In this document: positions 12,618-24,838 of the stretch, one piece after another
Numbering within the stretch: the first letter of the stretch is position 1
Layout: each line of letters opens with the position of its first letter
NCBI RefSeq assembly: GCF_019578655.1
Contig: NC_063259.1
Coordinates: 9,846,001-9,910,000, forward strand
Reading direction: 5' to 3'
Origin: Ricinus communis
Taxonomy: Eukaryota > Streptophyta > Magnoliopsida > Malpighiales > Euphorbiaceae
Length of the DNA stretch: 64,000 bases
The notes under the pieces: model-generated
What the model was told of the DNA's origin: nothing
What the model saw: the letters and a program-made list of their open reading frames with translations, nothing else
Database searches by the model: none
Program-made: the position numbers and the translations under genes

Positions 12618-15600
12618 AAGCCCGTAAAACGTGTATATTAATGAATTTAAGAAAACAACCCCATAATAGTGATAATAATTTAATATGAGAAAACGACCGC
12701 CTAAAAGTGGTATATTTATCAATATCAGAAAATAACTTCGTAAAACGTGTATATTTAAGAATTTTAGAAAACAACACCATAAATAGGGTATATTTGTCAA
12801 TATAAGAAAATAACCTCGTAAAACGTGTATATTTATGAATTTGAGAAAACAACCCCATAATAGTGCTAATAATTTGATATGAGAAAACGACATCGTAATA
12901 TTGGTATATTTATCAATATAAGAAAATAACCTCGTAAAACGTGTATATTTTTGAATTTGAGAAAATAACCCCGTAAATGGGGTATATTTATCGATATAAG
13001 AAAATAACCTCGTAAAACTTGTATATTTATGAATTTGAGAAATAACCCCGTAATAGTGCAAATAAATTAATATGAGAAAACGACCCCGTAAAAGTGGTAT
13101 ATTTATAAATATAAGAAAATAAGCCCGTAAAACTTGTAGATTCATGAATTTAACAAACGTTTATATTTATCAATATAAGAAAATAACCTCGTAAAATGTG
13201 TATATTTTTGAATTTGAGAAAATAACCCCGTAAATGGGATATATTTATCGATATAAGAAAATAGCCTCGTAAAGCTTGTATATTTATGAATTTGAGAAAT
13301 AACCCCGTAATAGTGCAAATAAATTAATATGAGAAAACGACCCCGTAAAAGTGGTATATTTATCAATATAAGAAAATAACCCCATAAAACGTGTATATTT
13401 ATGAATCCGATAAAATAACTCCGTAAAATTAACATAATTGCGAGTTTGAGAAAACTGTTTCGTAGAAAGGGTAAATTTTTTAATATGAGAAAACAACCCC
13501 ACAGTACGTGGATATTTATTAGTCGGAGAAAATAACCCCGTAATTTTGGTATATTTTTGAGTATAAGTAAACAACCCTTTAAATGTGTTAATTTTATAAT
13601 ATGAGAAAACAACCTCGTAAAGGGGTATATGTATCGATATAAGAAAATAATCCCGTAAAACGTGTATATTTATGAATTTGAGAAAACAACCTCATAATAT
13701 TGCTAATAATTGAATATTAGAAAACGACCCCGTAAAAGTGGTATATTTATCAATATAAGAAAATAACCTCGTAACATGTGTAGATTTATGAATTTGAGAA
13801 AATGACCCCGTAAATGGGGTTATTTATTGACATAAGAAAATAACCTCGTAAAACGTGTATATTTATGAATTTGAGAAAACAACCCCATAATAGTACTAGT
13901 AATTTAATATGAGAAAACGATCCCGTAAAAGTGGTATATTTGTCAATATACGAAATTAACTCCCTAAAACGTGTATATTTATGAATCCAAGAAAAATATC
14001 ACGTAAAACTAGTGTAATTGCGAGTCTGAGAAAACAGCCTCGTAGAAGGGCTAAATTTTTTATTATGAGAAAACAGCCCCATAATACGGGAATATTTATC
14101 AATTGGAGAATTGTGATTATGAGAAAACAACCCCTTAAATGGGTTAATTTTATAATATGAGAAAACAACCCCATACAAGGTGTATATTTAAGACTTTTAG
14201 AAAACAACCCCGTAAATAGGGTATATTTGTCGAAATAAAAAAATAATCCCGTAAAACATGTATGTTATAAATTTGAGAAAACAAGCCCATAATAATGCTA
14301 ATAATTTAATATGAGAAAACGACCTTGTAAAAGTGGTATATTTTTCAATATAAGAAAATAATCCCATAAAACGTGTATATTTATGAATTTGAGAAAACAA
14401 CCCCATAGTAGTGCTAATAATTTAATATGAAAAAAGGACCCCGTAGAACTGGTATATTTATCAATATAAGAAAATAACCTCGTAAAACGTGTATATTTAT
14501 GTATTTAAGAAAGAAACCCCGTAAAAGGGGTATATTTGTCGATATAAGAAATAACCTCTTATAACGTGTATATTTATTAAGTTGAGGAAACAACCCCATA
14601 ATAGTGCTAATAATTTAATATGAGAAATGACCCCATAAAAGTGGTATATTTGTCAATATAAGAAAATAACCCCGTTAAACGTGTACATTAGTGAATCTGA
14701 GAAAACAACCCGGTAAAACTAGTGTAATTGCGAGTTTGAGAAAACTGCCTCGTAGAAGGGGTAAATTTTTTAATTTGAGAAAACAACCCGTAATACGGGG
14801 ATATTTATCAATTGGAGAGAATAACCCCGTGATTTTGATATATTTGTGAGTATGAGAAAACAACTCCTTAAATGGGTTAATTTTATAATATGAGAAAATA
14901 ACCCCGTAAAAGGGGTATATTTGTCGATATAAGAAAATAATTCCGTAAAAACGTGTATATTTATGAACTTGAGAAAATAATCCCATAATAGTGCTAATAA
15001 TTTTACATGAGAAAACGACCTCGTAAAACTGGTATATTTATCAATATAAGTAAATAACCTCGTATAACGTGTATATTTATGAATTTGAGAAAACAACCCC
15101 GTAAATGGGGTATATTTGTCGATATAAGAAAATAACCTCGTAAAACATGTATATTTATGAATTTGAGAAAACAGCTCCATAATAGTGCTAATAATTTAAT
15201 ATGAGAAAACGATCCCTTAAATGGTTTAATTTTATAATACGAGAAAACAACCCCGTAAAAGGGTGTATTTGTCGATATAAGAAAATAACCCCGTAAAAGC
15301 GTGTATATTTATGAACTTGAGAAAATAACCACATAATGTTTAAATATAAGTAAATAATCCTGCATAACGTGTATATTTATGAATTTGAGAAAACAACCCC
15401 GTAAATGGGATATATTTATCAATGTAAGAAAATAACCTCGTAAAACGGGTATAATTATGAATTTGAGAAAACAACCTAGTACAAGGGGTATATTTGTAAA
15501 AATTAGAAAATAACTCCTGAAACGTGTATATTAATGAATTTAAAAAAACAACCCCATAATGGTGCTAATAATTTAATATAAGAAAACCACCTCGTAAAAG

Positions 15601-15981
15601 TGGTATATTTATCAATATAAGAAAATAACTCAAGTAAAAGCGTGTATATTTATGAATCTCTAGAAAACAACAACGTAAAAGTAGCGTGAATTAAGTAGTC
15701 TAAGAAAACAAATTTCGTAGATGGGGTAAATCTTTTAAATGAGAAAAACAACTCATAATACGGCGATATTTATCAATCGGATAAAATAACTCCGGAATTT
15801 TGGTATATTTGTGAGTATGAGAAAAGAACCCTTAAATGGGTTAATTTTATAATATGAGAAAACAACCCCGCAAAGGGGTATATTTGTAGATATAAAAAAT
15901 AACCCCGTAAAACGTGTATATTTATTAATTTGAGAAAATAACCCCATAATAGTGCTAATAATTTAATATGAGAAGATTAAC
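12618..15981. repeat. Satellite array block 3
   Basis: Array resumes at the right AAGCC duplication of the solo LTR and runs to the left end of the next LTR. From about 14436 to the end it is nearly identical to 23292-24838. The last ~400 bp (15580-15780) have odd small insertions compared with that second copy, for example CTCAAGTAAAAGCGTG against CTCCGTAAAACGTG. Confidence 0.95.
12900..13413. repeat. 257-bp tandem duplication inside the array
   Basis: About 12900-13156 is repeated at about 13157-13413; several landmarks are shifted by exactly 257 bp (for example 12951 to 13208 and 13037 to 13294). 257 is not a whole number of 39-bp monomers, and the junction near 13150-13160 breaks monomer phase, which points to an illegitimate join rather than in-register unequal exchange. 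Confidence 0.8.
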
Positions 15982-18949
15982 TGTCACGACCCCACAGGCC
16001 TGACTCAGTATAGGAATGGGTTAGGCTTAAGGCCACCAAACCCGTAGAGAAGCGACACTCACTGACGAATTTAAACAAATCTCATCTCAAATTAATATTA
16101 TTAAAGCCACAATTTATCTTAATAGTTACACTTTATAAAATTACTTTGGTCTACCGGAAAACTAGGCGAGACCAGGCTCGGAAAATTTACAACCGATACA
16201 TTTACTATTACTACCGCGGAGAATCTAAGATTTACCAATTTACATACCAAATCAAATACATCACCCGATGATGAAGGAGTCGGAGTTCATCAATAAGAGT
16301 CGCGAGAGGACTAGCGATCACGAATCTGAAAAAAAATATAAATGGAGACCACATGGGTCTAGAGTGAGTTAAAATCAAATAATCTAGGGACTATTGCTTC
16401 TTCTCGGAAAACATAGATTATTCAAATCAGTGATATCAAACCATACTATAATCATACCCTACTATTTCCTTCACATAAAATATTAATCATTCGAATCAAA
16501 ATATCAACCATGCACGTAAATACAATCCATATTATAATCATACCACAATAAATTAATAAATGAATAAATAAAAATATATTTTTACTTTTACGGGACGAGT
16601 GGCTCAGTAGAACCCTAACCCCAAATTCTAACAGCCATTTTGGCTCTCTTAATCCAATAAGATCATGGCCGAGCAAGCTCGATCGTGGTCCTTACCTCCG
16701 GCAACACTTGAATTCCAAATAAGCGCCAGGAGCCCGCCGATCGACAACTCCGGCAATCAACTGAACTCAGCCCAGAGAGCAATGCTCGATCAGGGTAAAC
16801 AAATCCATAATAACCTTATGTCCATGATCATTACCGGTGCGCACGCGGTCCTGATGCAACCCACCAGGTGGCATGTTCTACGAAAGCCACATTTCCCAAA
16901 ACGCAATCATCACATTTAATAAATATCATTGTTTAATGAAATCATTCAACACATATCGAAATAAAGATTAAAAATTTAGGATAAGGCAACGTGCAATTCG
17001 TGTCGATAAAATAATAATATATGTATTATTATAACGTTACTAATAATAATATTTATATTATTTTCAATAATTAATAGTCCAGTGAAATTATTTACGTTGC
17101 GATACTAATAACCATATTATGCATAAACTTTCAAAATAGCATATTAAATCAGACTTAGCAATAGTGCAATGATTAAATGACTTTAACTCACAGGATTGGC
17201 GACCTCCTAGCTCGCCCTGCCTCATTGGAGCGAGCCGAACGAATCGACAATCTAGTCACGGAAAACAATTTATCAAAACGATGAAACAATTCTGATAGAT
17301 CCTAGGTCTAGATTCCAGACCGACTGCCTAAGAATCTTATCGACTCGGAGAATTCACGCAAAACCGCAGAACCTCCCCTACAACACCAACATTACCCCCC
17401 GTAAAAACGGGTCCAGGACTGCCGGAAAAACACTCCAAATATCCAACAATTTAAACAACGGAGTCGGGTCCCAAACTTCACTATTTCCTCACCGCCACAC
17501 AAAGACAAAAACACGACTATGGCGGGCAAACTGACAAACAAATATTTTGACTCACAAAAATATCAAATACTCAATATAATCCTATAAACACAAATTAAAC
17601 CAAGAATTCCAAAATTAACGGGCCAAAGATAATTACCGAGACGCCGGATGCTCGGTCGACTACTTCTCCGGTGGCACGGTCCGATCGGCGATCCGAGACA
17701 CACCATCGAACTCACAGCGGCCGATGACGATCCCCACTTTCAATTTTCCGATCGACACCCGATCATCCGGGAGAAATTTGCGGACGATCTCGACCGCCGA
17801 TTTGTAAACGGAAGCCCGGTCGCCACGAAGCCGGTGCCATCGCGAAGCTTGAGATGAGGAGAGTCGGGATACATCCTCCGATCATCCATCCTCAATGCGG
17901 AGCTCACGGAAAAGCCCAAAAGGCCGCCACCATATTCTCTCTCCACGAGAATCTCCGATTCCGCCACCAAAACCGGCCTTGCTACCGCCGCCAAAGGAAG
18001 CTTTCTCAAGGGTCATCGCCACGGAGATCGCCGAAGGCCACTGAACGGGCCGAACGACGCTCGGAAGCCGCCGCCACACTCGCGATTCCGCCCCCTCGCC
18101 GTGCTGCCTCCACCGCCACCATCGGGCTCGCTGTTGGCGTGCGCTTCCGACGCCAACGCCGTCAGCCTCGGCCTCGGTCAGTCTTCACCATGGACGCCGA
18201 CGCCTCTCTCCTCCTCCCTTTCTTCTTCTTCCTTCTTTCTTTTCTCTCTCCCGATTTCCATTCCTTTCAATATCGACATTTGACCCCTGAACTTTTCCTT
18301 ATTACAATTTGGTCCCTCAACTTTCTTAATTACTTACAATTTCATCCTGCGAATTCCAATTTGACCCCCAAACTTCTTTTTAGCCTTTCAATTAAGCCCT
18401 AACTTCTAATTTGGGCCAAATCCGAATTATTGAAAATACACAATTATAAAAATACCCCTGACCGAGCATATTTATTTACAAAATACCAAGCTCACAAATT
18501 TCCATTAAAACCCCATAAAATAAAATTATACTTTCAATCCTTATTCGAAAAAATAAATTTCCAATTTAGTCCTAACACACAATTAAATTAAATAATCAAA
18601 TTCCAACTTAAAATTTAATACTACTAATCAATTATAATACCAATTTTTCCAAAATTCTTTTATAAAAACATCCTTTATAATTTCTTCCAAAATTTTCCAA
18701 TATATAATTTTACTTATATAAATATGCATTTGGGAAAATTTGAATAGCCAAAATATAATCATTTCTCAAATAATTTACTTGTATAATTTCTTAAAATTTC
18801 AAATTAATTGCGTATAGAAAATAACTCATTTATTTGATTAATATTAAATTTTTCATTAAATCATTTCAAATTAAACCCAATAATAATGAAGCTAAAATTA
18901 ACTTAAATAAAAACTCATTATTAAATATATAAAAATTCCGGGTGTTACA
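15982..18949 (-). mobile_element. 3' LTR of a minus-strand gypsy element
   Basis: Starts TGTCACGACCCC and ends GGGTGTTACA, homologous over its whole length to the solo LTR at 9690-12617. The sequence just beyond its right end reads, on the minus strand, as a polypurine tract, which fixes it as the 3' LTR of an element running right to left. GC-rich stretches (15995-16100, 16180-16200, 16320-16340, 16670-16740) differ from the other copies by small scrambled insertions and deletions, unlike ordinary divergence. Open frames at 17648-18402 lie in the GC-rich LTR core and have no recognisable domain. Confidence 0.9.
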
Positions 18950-18963
18950 TTCTCCCCCGCTTA
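18950..18963 (-). other. Polypurine tract of the minus-strand element
   Basis: Minus strand reads TAAGCGGGGGAGAA directly followed by the LTR start TGTAACACCC. A purine run abutting an LTR start is the plus-strand primer site of LTR retrotransposons. Confidence 0.85.
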
Positions 18964-20366
18964 AAAAAAAATTCGACCTCGAATTTTAAAAGAAAAAGGG
19001 CTACACTCTAATACTAAAACTAATTAGGAACCTCTCATCTCCAACTCGGCTTCTCGGAAACTTTTCCTCGGCAGAAACTAAACTAAACCACAAGACTCAT
19101 CAATAAAACCCTTAAATAAAACTGGCGAACCTGAAAATCCGCGATCCTCACTTAGTACTCCTCGGAAACCAAATCTTCACTTGCTTCCACACACTAAGGG
19201 TCCAACATGAGCAAAGGATCGAAAATACACTTCCTCAGCTCAGACTTACAAACAACTGGATTTAACCTCAGAGAACATTACTAATACTTGGCGGCAAGTC
19301 CAACTTACATGCCACCTCACCAACCTGCCGACAAAACCAAGGGTTTCCACACAAGAAGGGCCAATTCTGATCCTGCCAAAAATTCACTCACCAAATTTCC
19401 TTCTTGATGACGTGCCCCTTGCACGTATAGAAAAATTCTTAACATCTACATCACATCATCCTCGATATAACATCCATCTGATCGCATCAACCGATATAAA
19501 CCATGCCATCCTGACACAAGATTCCTCTTGACTAAAATCCAAAAGCGTCCTTTATTATCCAGAGAATTCTCAAGCTAACACTATTTACTTTGAAAAAAAT
19601 TACTTATTTATTTACTTTATAATCAACACTGATAGAAATTATTATTATCTTGAAAAATACTTTTACAAAATCGTAAAATCTCTAGCCATTTTTTCTTTAT
19701 ATAAAATTCTACAATATCGCGCACCGGGGTGATGATGCCCCTATCACCAAGAGTTGCAATGCACGATGTATGATGCATATCCTAAAATGAATTTATGCAT
19801 GCCTAACAGTGAAATGCCATAATGCATTCTTACAGGACTGGGCGCAACATTGTATTTTAAAACACTTGTTCTACTTAGAAAAATAGATAATCTTCGCTTA
19901 AGTTTCTCTGGATTCTGAGCGTCCGAAAATACTCCTGCCACCTTTCTTAAGCTTCTTACAATCACCAACTCAACCATAATAGCTGACATCCGCTCGACTT
20001 CCGTGCACTACCTTGACTCAATAAGGCGATGCGATGCGATGACGAGGCATTTCATGACATGACTGCAACCACGCTCTACTAAAACTGACGCGGTGCCCAC
20101 CATCGAAACCACAATCAAAGCTTCTAAAGGCGGACTGCACTAATCACTTGAAGAAACATGCGAGTCTATCGGCCGGATCCTCCCATCGCTACAAAGCACA
20201 TTCTCGTACCAAGGACAAGCTTACAAGAAAGGAAAGACTGACTCTCTAACAACGAAGGCCGAGACACTGAGTCAATGAAAACAACAAGATGACATGATCC
20301 TAACTCCGCGATTGCAAGAAAAATCTTAACTTAGGTCGAAGGAAATCTAAACCTAAGCTCGATCTT
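18964..20366 (-). mobile_element. Retrotransposon internal remnant, non-coding
   Basis: About 1.4 kb between the polypurine tract and an inverted LTR. By position it is the region just upstream of the 3' LTR, normally the end of pol plus a 3' untranslated region. I see no reverse transcriptase, RNase H, integrase or chromodomain motif. The longest frame is an unrecognised 81 codons at 19744-19989 on the minus strand. The sequence is single-copy in this window. Confidence 0.6.
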
Positions 20367-23167
20367 TGTAACACTGAATTTTTTTTTTATATATTTAATA
20401 ATGAGTTTTTATTTAAGTTAATTTTAGCTTTATTTTATTTAGTTTAATTTGAAATGATTTAATAAAAAATTTAATATTAATCAAATAAATGAGTTATTTT
20501 CTATACCCAATTAGTTTGAAATTTTAAGAAATTATTCAAGTAAATTATTTGAGAAATGATTATATTTTGGTTATTCAAAATTTTTCCAAATGTATATTTA
20601 TATAAGTAAAATTATATATTGGAAAAATTATGGTAGAATTGTAAAGGATGTGTTTATAAAAGAATTTTGGGAAAATTGATTATTAAATTTAATTGTGTGT
20701 TAGGACTAAATTGGAAATTTATTTTGGAATAAGGATTGAAAGTATAATTTTATTTTTATGGGGTTTTAATGGAAATTTGTGAGTTTGGTATTTTCGTAAA
20801 TAAATATGTCGGTCAGGGGTATTTTTGTAATTGTGTATTTTCAATAATTCGGATTTGGCCCAAATTAAATAGTTAGGGGCTTAATTGAAAGGCTAAAAAG
20901 AAGTTTGAGGGTTAAATTGGAATTCTGCAGGATGAAATTGTAAGTAATTAAGAAAGTTGAGGGACCAAATTGTAATAAGGAAAAGTTCAGGGGTCAAATG
21001 TCGATATTGAAGGGAAAGAAATCGGGGAGAGAGAGAGAGAGGGCGATGGCCGAAGAAGAAGGGGAGGAAGGCGGCGGCCTGCGTCGTCGGTGGCGGCCGG
21101 GGGCATGGGCGGCCCCGGTCGATGGGCGGCGTCTTGTTGGCGGCTAGCGGTGGCAGCGGCCAGGCGGAAGCGTGGGCGGCTTCGGTAGAGTTGGGTGGCG
21201 ATCGGCTCCTCTCGGTGAGCTTTCTTTGGGCGCGTGGTGGCCGGAGGCGGAAGAATCCGGTGGAGAGATAATGGTGGCAGCCGGCGTTTTGGGCTTTTCC
21301 GTGAGCTCCGGAGGATGGACGATCGGAGGATGTATCCCAACTCTCATCAGCTCAAGCTTCGCGATGGCATCGGTTTCGTGGCGATCGGGCTTCGTTTGCA
21401 AATTGACGGTCGAGATCGTCCGCAAATCTCTCCGGATGATCGGGTGTCAGATCGGAAAATCGAAAGCAGGGATCGTCATCAGCGCGTCGTTGTGAGTCCG
21501 ATGGTGTGTTCGGATCGTCGATCGGACTCCGGCGGTTGGAGGCGAGTCGACCGAGCGACCGAGTGTCTCGGTAATTATCTTTGGCCCGTTAATTTAAGAA
21601 ATTCTTGGTTTAATTGTGTCTATTGGATTATATTGAGTATTTGATGATTTTTGTGAGTCAAAAATATTTGTCTGTCCGTTGGCCTGCCATAGTCGTATTT
21701 TGTCTTTGTGTGGCGAGTCGGAAATAGTGAAGTTCGGGGACCCGACTCCTATTGTTTGAATCGTTAAGTATTTGAAGTGTTCTTCCCGGCAGTCCTGGAC
21801 CCGCTTTTACGGGGGGTAGTGTTCGTGTTGTAGGGGAGGTTCTGCTGGATTTTCGGTAGAATTCTCCCGAGTCGAGATTCTTAGACAGTCAGTCCTAGGA
21901 GTCTAGACCTAGGATTAATGATGGATTGTCTCGGTATTGATAAATTATTTTCCGTGATTAGATGATCATGCTTGGCTCGCTCAGCGAGGCACCGGAGGAG
22001 CTAGGAGGTCGCCAATCCCTGTGAGTTAAAGTCATTTAATCATTGCACTATTGCTAAGTCCGATTTAATATGCTATTTTGAAAGTTTATGCATAATATGG
22101 TTATTAGTATCATAGCGTAAATGATTTCACTTGATTATTAATATTTGAAAATAATATAAATATTATTATTAGTAACGTTATAATATCATGAGATATTATT
22201 ATTGTCGACCACGAATTGCACGTTGCCTTATCCTAAATTTTTAATCTTTATTTCGATAAGTGTTGAATGATTTCATTGGACAATGATATTTATTAAATGT
22301 GGTGATTGCGATTTGGGAAATGTGGCTTGTAGAACATGCCGCCCGATGGGTTACATCGGGACGCGTCATACCGGTAATGATCATGGACATAAGGTTATTA
22401 TGGATTTGTTTGCCCGATCGAGCATTGCTCTCTGGCTGAGTTCGATTGATTACGGAGTTAAGGTCCTGATCGAGCGATGCTCTACGGCCGGCTTATTTGG
22501 AATTCAAGTGTTCAGTTTGGAGGTAAGGACCTGATCGAGCTTGCTCTCTGGGCGCGATCTTATTGGATTAAGAGAGCCAAAATGGTCGTTAGATTTTGGG
22601 GTTTAGGGTTCTAGAGCCACTCGTCCCGTAAAAGTAAATATATATTTTTATTTATTTATTTATTATGGTATGATTATAATATGGATTGTATTTACGTGCA
22701 TGGTTGATATTTTGATTCGAATGATTAATATTTTATGTGAAGGAAATAGTAGGGTATGATTATAGTATGATTTGAATAATCTATGTTTTCCGAGAAGAAG
22801 CAATAGTCCCTAGATTATTTGATTTTAACTCACTCTAGACTCCATTTATATTTTGATTCGACTGTTAGTTCTCCGACTCTTATTCAATAACTGAACTCCT
22901 TCATCATCGGGTGATGTATTTGATTTGGTATGTAAATTGGTAAATCTTAAATTCTCCATGGTAGTAATTAGTAGATGTATCGGTTGTAAATTTTCCGAGC
23001 TCGGGTCTCAGTTTTTAGTAGCCAAAGTAATTTTATAAAGTGTAAATATTAAGATAATTTGTGGTTTAATATTAATTTGAGATGAGATTTGTTTAAATCG
23101 GTGAGTGTCGGGCTTACTCGGGTTTGGTGGCCTTAAGCCTACCCATTCCGGGCACAGGTGGCCGTGG
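20367..23167 (+). mobile_element. Plus-strand LTR, inverted relative to its neighbours
   Basis: Begins TGTAACACTGAA and runs through the same landmarks as the other LTRs in reverse order: the ACGGGGGGTAGTGTTCG box near 21810, the GAGCATTGCTCTCTGG hairpin repeats near 22420-22550 and GGCCTTAAGCCTACCCATTCC near 23130. The final ~25 bp are missing or scrambled; it stops at GTGGG and meets a primer-binding site of the opposite orientation. No polypurine tract precedes it, so it is not a normal 3' LTR. It carries a short GA microsatellite near 21026-21041. Frames at 21172-21644 are LTR core, not genes. Confidence 0.85.
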
Positions 23168-23175
23168 GATACCAA
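23168..23175 (-). other. Primer-binding site remnant (tRNA-iMet type)
   Basis: Minus strand reads TTGGTATC three bases after an LTR-end sequence (GGGGTCGACA). In many plant LTR retrotransposons the LTR is followed by TTGGTATCAGAGC, complementary to the initiator Met tRNA. Only the first eight bases remain before the join to the inverted LTR. Confidence 0.65.
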
Positions 23176-23178
23176 CTT

Positions 23179-23281
23179 TGTCGACCCCACCGGGGCCTGG
23201 GCCGTAAGCCCGACACTCATTGATTTAAACAAATCTCATCTCAAATTAATATTATTAAAGCCACAATTTATCTTAATAGTT
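23179..23281 (-). mobile_element. Truncated 5' LTR end (minus-strand element)
   Basis: About 100 bp matching the terminal 100 bp of the family LTR: TGTCGACCCCAC, then GACACTCATTGATTTAAAC and ATTATTAAAGCCACAATTTA. With the adjacent primer-binding site it is the start of a 5' LTR of an element running right to left. It stops abruptly at a telomere-like TTTAGGGTTTAGGG join. Confidence 0.75.
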
Positions 23282-23293
23282 TAGGGTTTAGGG
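23280..23293 (+). repeat. Two telomere-type TTTAGGG units at a breakpoint
   Basis: Exactly two plant telomere units lie between the truncated LTR and a second copy of the array flank. The bases GG at its end are shared with the array copy (14436-14437), so part of it may be coincidental. Confidence 0.6.
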
Positions 23294-24838
23294 ACCCCGT
23301 AGAACTGGTATATTTATCAATATAAGAAAATAACCTCGTAAAACGTGTATATTTATGTATTTAAGAAAGAAACCCCGTAAAAGGGGTATATTTGTCGATA
23401 TAAGAAATAACCTCTTATAACGTGTATATTTATTAAGTTGAGGAAACAACCCCATAATAGTGCTAATAATTTAATATGAGAAATGACCCCATAAAAGTGG
23501 TATATTTGTCAATATAAGAAAATAACCCCGTTAAACGTGTACATTAGTGAATCTGAGAAAACAACCCGGTAAAACTAGTGTAATTGCGAGTTTGAGAAAA
23601 CTGCCTCGTAGAAGGGGTAAATTTTTTAATTTGAGAAAACAACCCGTAATACGGGGATATTTATCAATTGGAGAGAATAACCCCGTGATTTTGATATATT
23701 TGTGAGTATGAGAAAACAACTCCTTAAATGGGTTAATTTTATAATATGAGAAAATAACCCCGTAAAAGGGGTATATTTGTCGATATAAGAAAATAATTCC
23801 GTAAAAACGTGTATATTTATGAACTTGAGAAAATAATCCCATAATAGTGCTAATAATTTTACATGAGAAAACGACCTCGTAAAACTGGTATATTTATCAA
23901 TATAAGTAAATAACCTCGTATAACGTGTATATTTATGAATTTGAGAAAACAACCCCGTAAATGGGGTATATTTGTCGATATAAGAAAATAACCTCGTAAA
24001 ACATGTATATTTATGAATTTGAGAAAACAGCTCCATAATAGTGCTAATAATTTAATATGAGAAAACGATCCCTTAAATGGTTTAATTTTATAATACGAGA
24101 AAACAACCCCGTAAAAGGGGTGTATTTGTCGATATAAGAAAATAACCCCGTAAAAGCGTGTATATTTATGAACTTGAGAAAATAACCACATAATGTTTAA
24201 ATATAAGTAAATAATCTCGTATAACGTGTATATTTATGAATTTGAGAAAACAACCCCGTAAATGGGATATATTTATCAATGTAAGAAAATAACCTCGTAA
24301 AACGGGTATAATTATGAATTTGAGAAAACAACCTAGTACAAGGGGTATATTTGTAAAAATTAGAAAATAACTCCGTGAAACGTGTATATTAATGAATTTA
24401 AAAAAAAACAACCCCATAATGGTGCTAATAATTTAATATAAGAAAACCACCTCGTAAAAGTGGTATATTTATCAATATAAGAAAATAACTCCGTAAAACG
24501 TGTATATTTATGAATCTCAGAAAACAACAACGTAAAAGTAGCGTAATTGCGAGTCTAAGAAAACAGCCTCGTAGATGGGGTAAATCTTTTTAAAATGAGA
24601 AAACAACTCCATAATACGGCGATATTTATCAATCGGATAAAATAACTCCGGAATTTTGGTATATTTGTGAGTATGAGAAAAGAACCCCTTAAATGGGTTA
24701 ATTTTATAATATGAGAAAACAACCCCGCAAAAGGGGTATATTTGTAGATATAAAAAATAACCCCGTAAAACGTGTATATTTATTAATTTGAGAAAATAAC
24801 CCCATAATAGTGCTAATAATTTAATATGAGAAGGCAGA
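23294..24838. repeat. Satellite array block 4, copy of block 3's end
   Basis: Nearly base-for-base copy of 14438-15981 (offset 8856). Minus-strand frames of 103 and 136 codons are identical in the two places (23531-23842 with 14675-14986; 23626-24036 with 14770-15180). Such identity is not seen between other array blocks and marks a very recent duplication or an assembly duplicate. Confidence 0.92.

Noticed and set aside
17648..18402. 182-codon and 69-codon plus-strand frames in an LTR
   Set aside because: Located in LTR core; homologous stretches at 9690-12617 and 24839-27734 do not keep the frame.
19744..19989. 81-codon minus-strand frame in the retrotransposon interior
   Set aside because: No gag, pol or other motif recognised and no second copy for comparison; treated as non-coding.
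21172..21644. 107- and 136-codon frames in the plus-strand LTR
   Set aside because: Same LTR core read from the other side; not preserved between copies.
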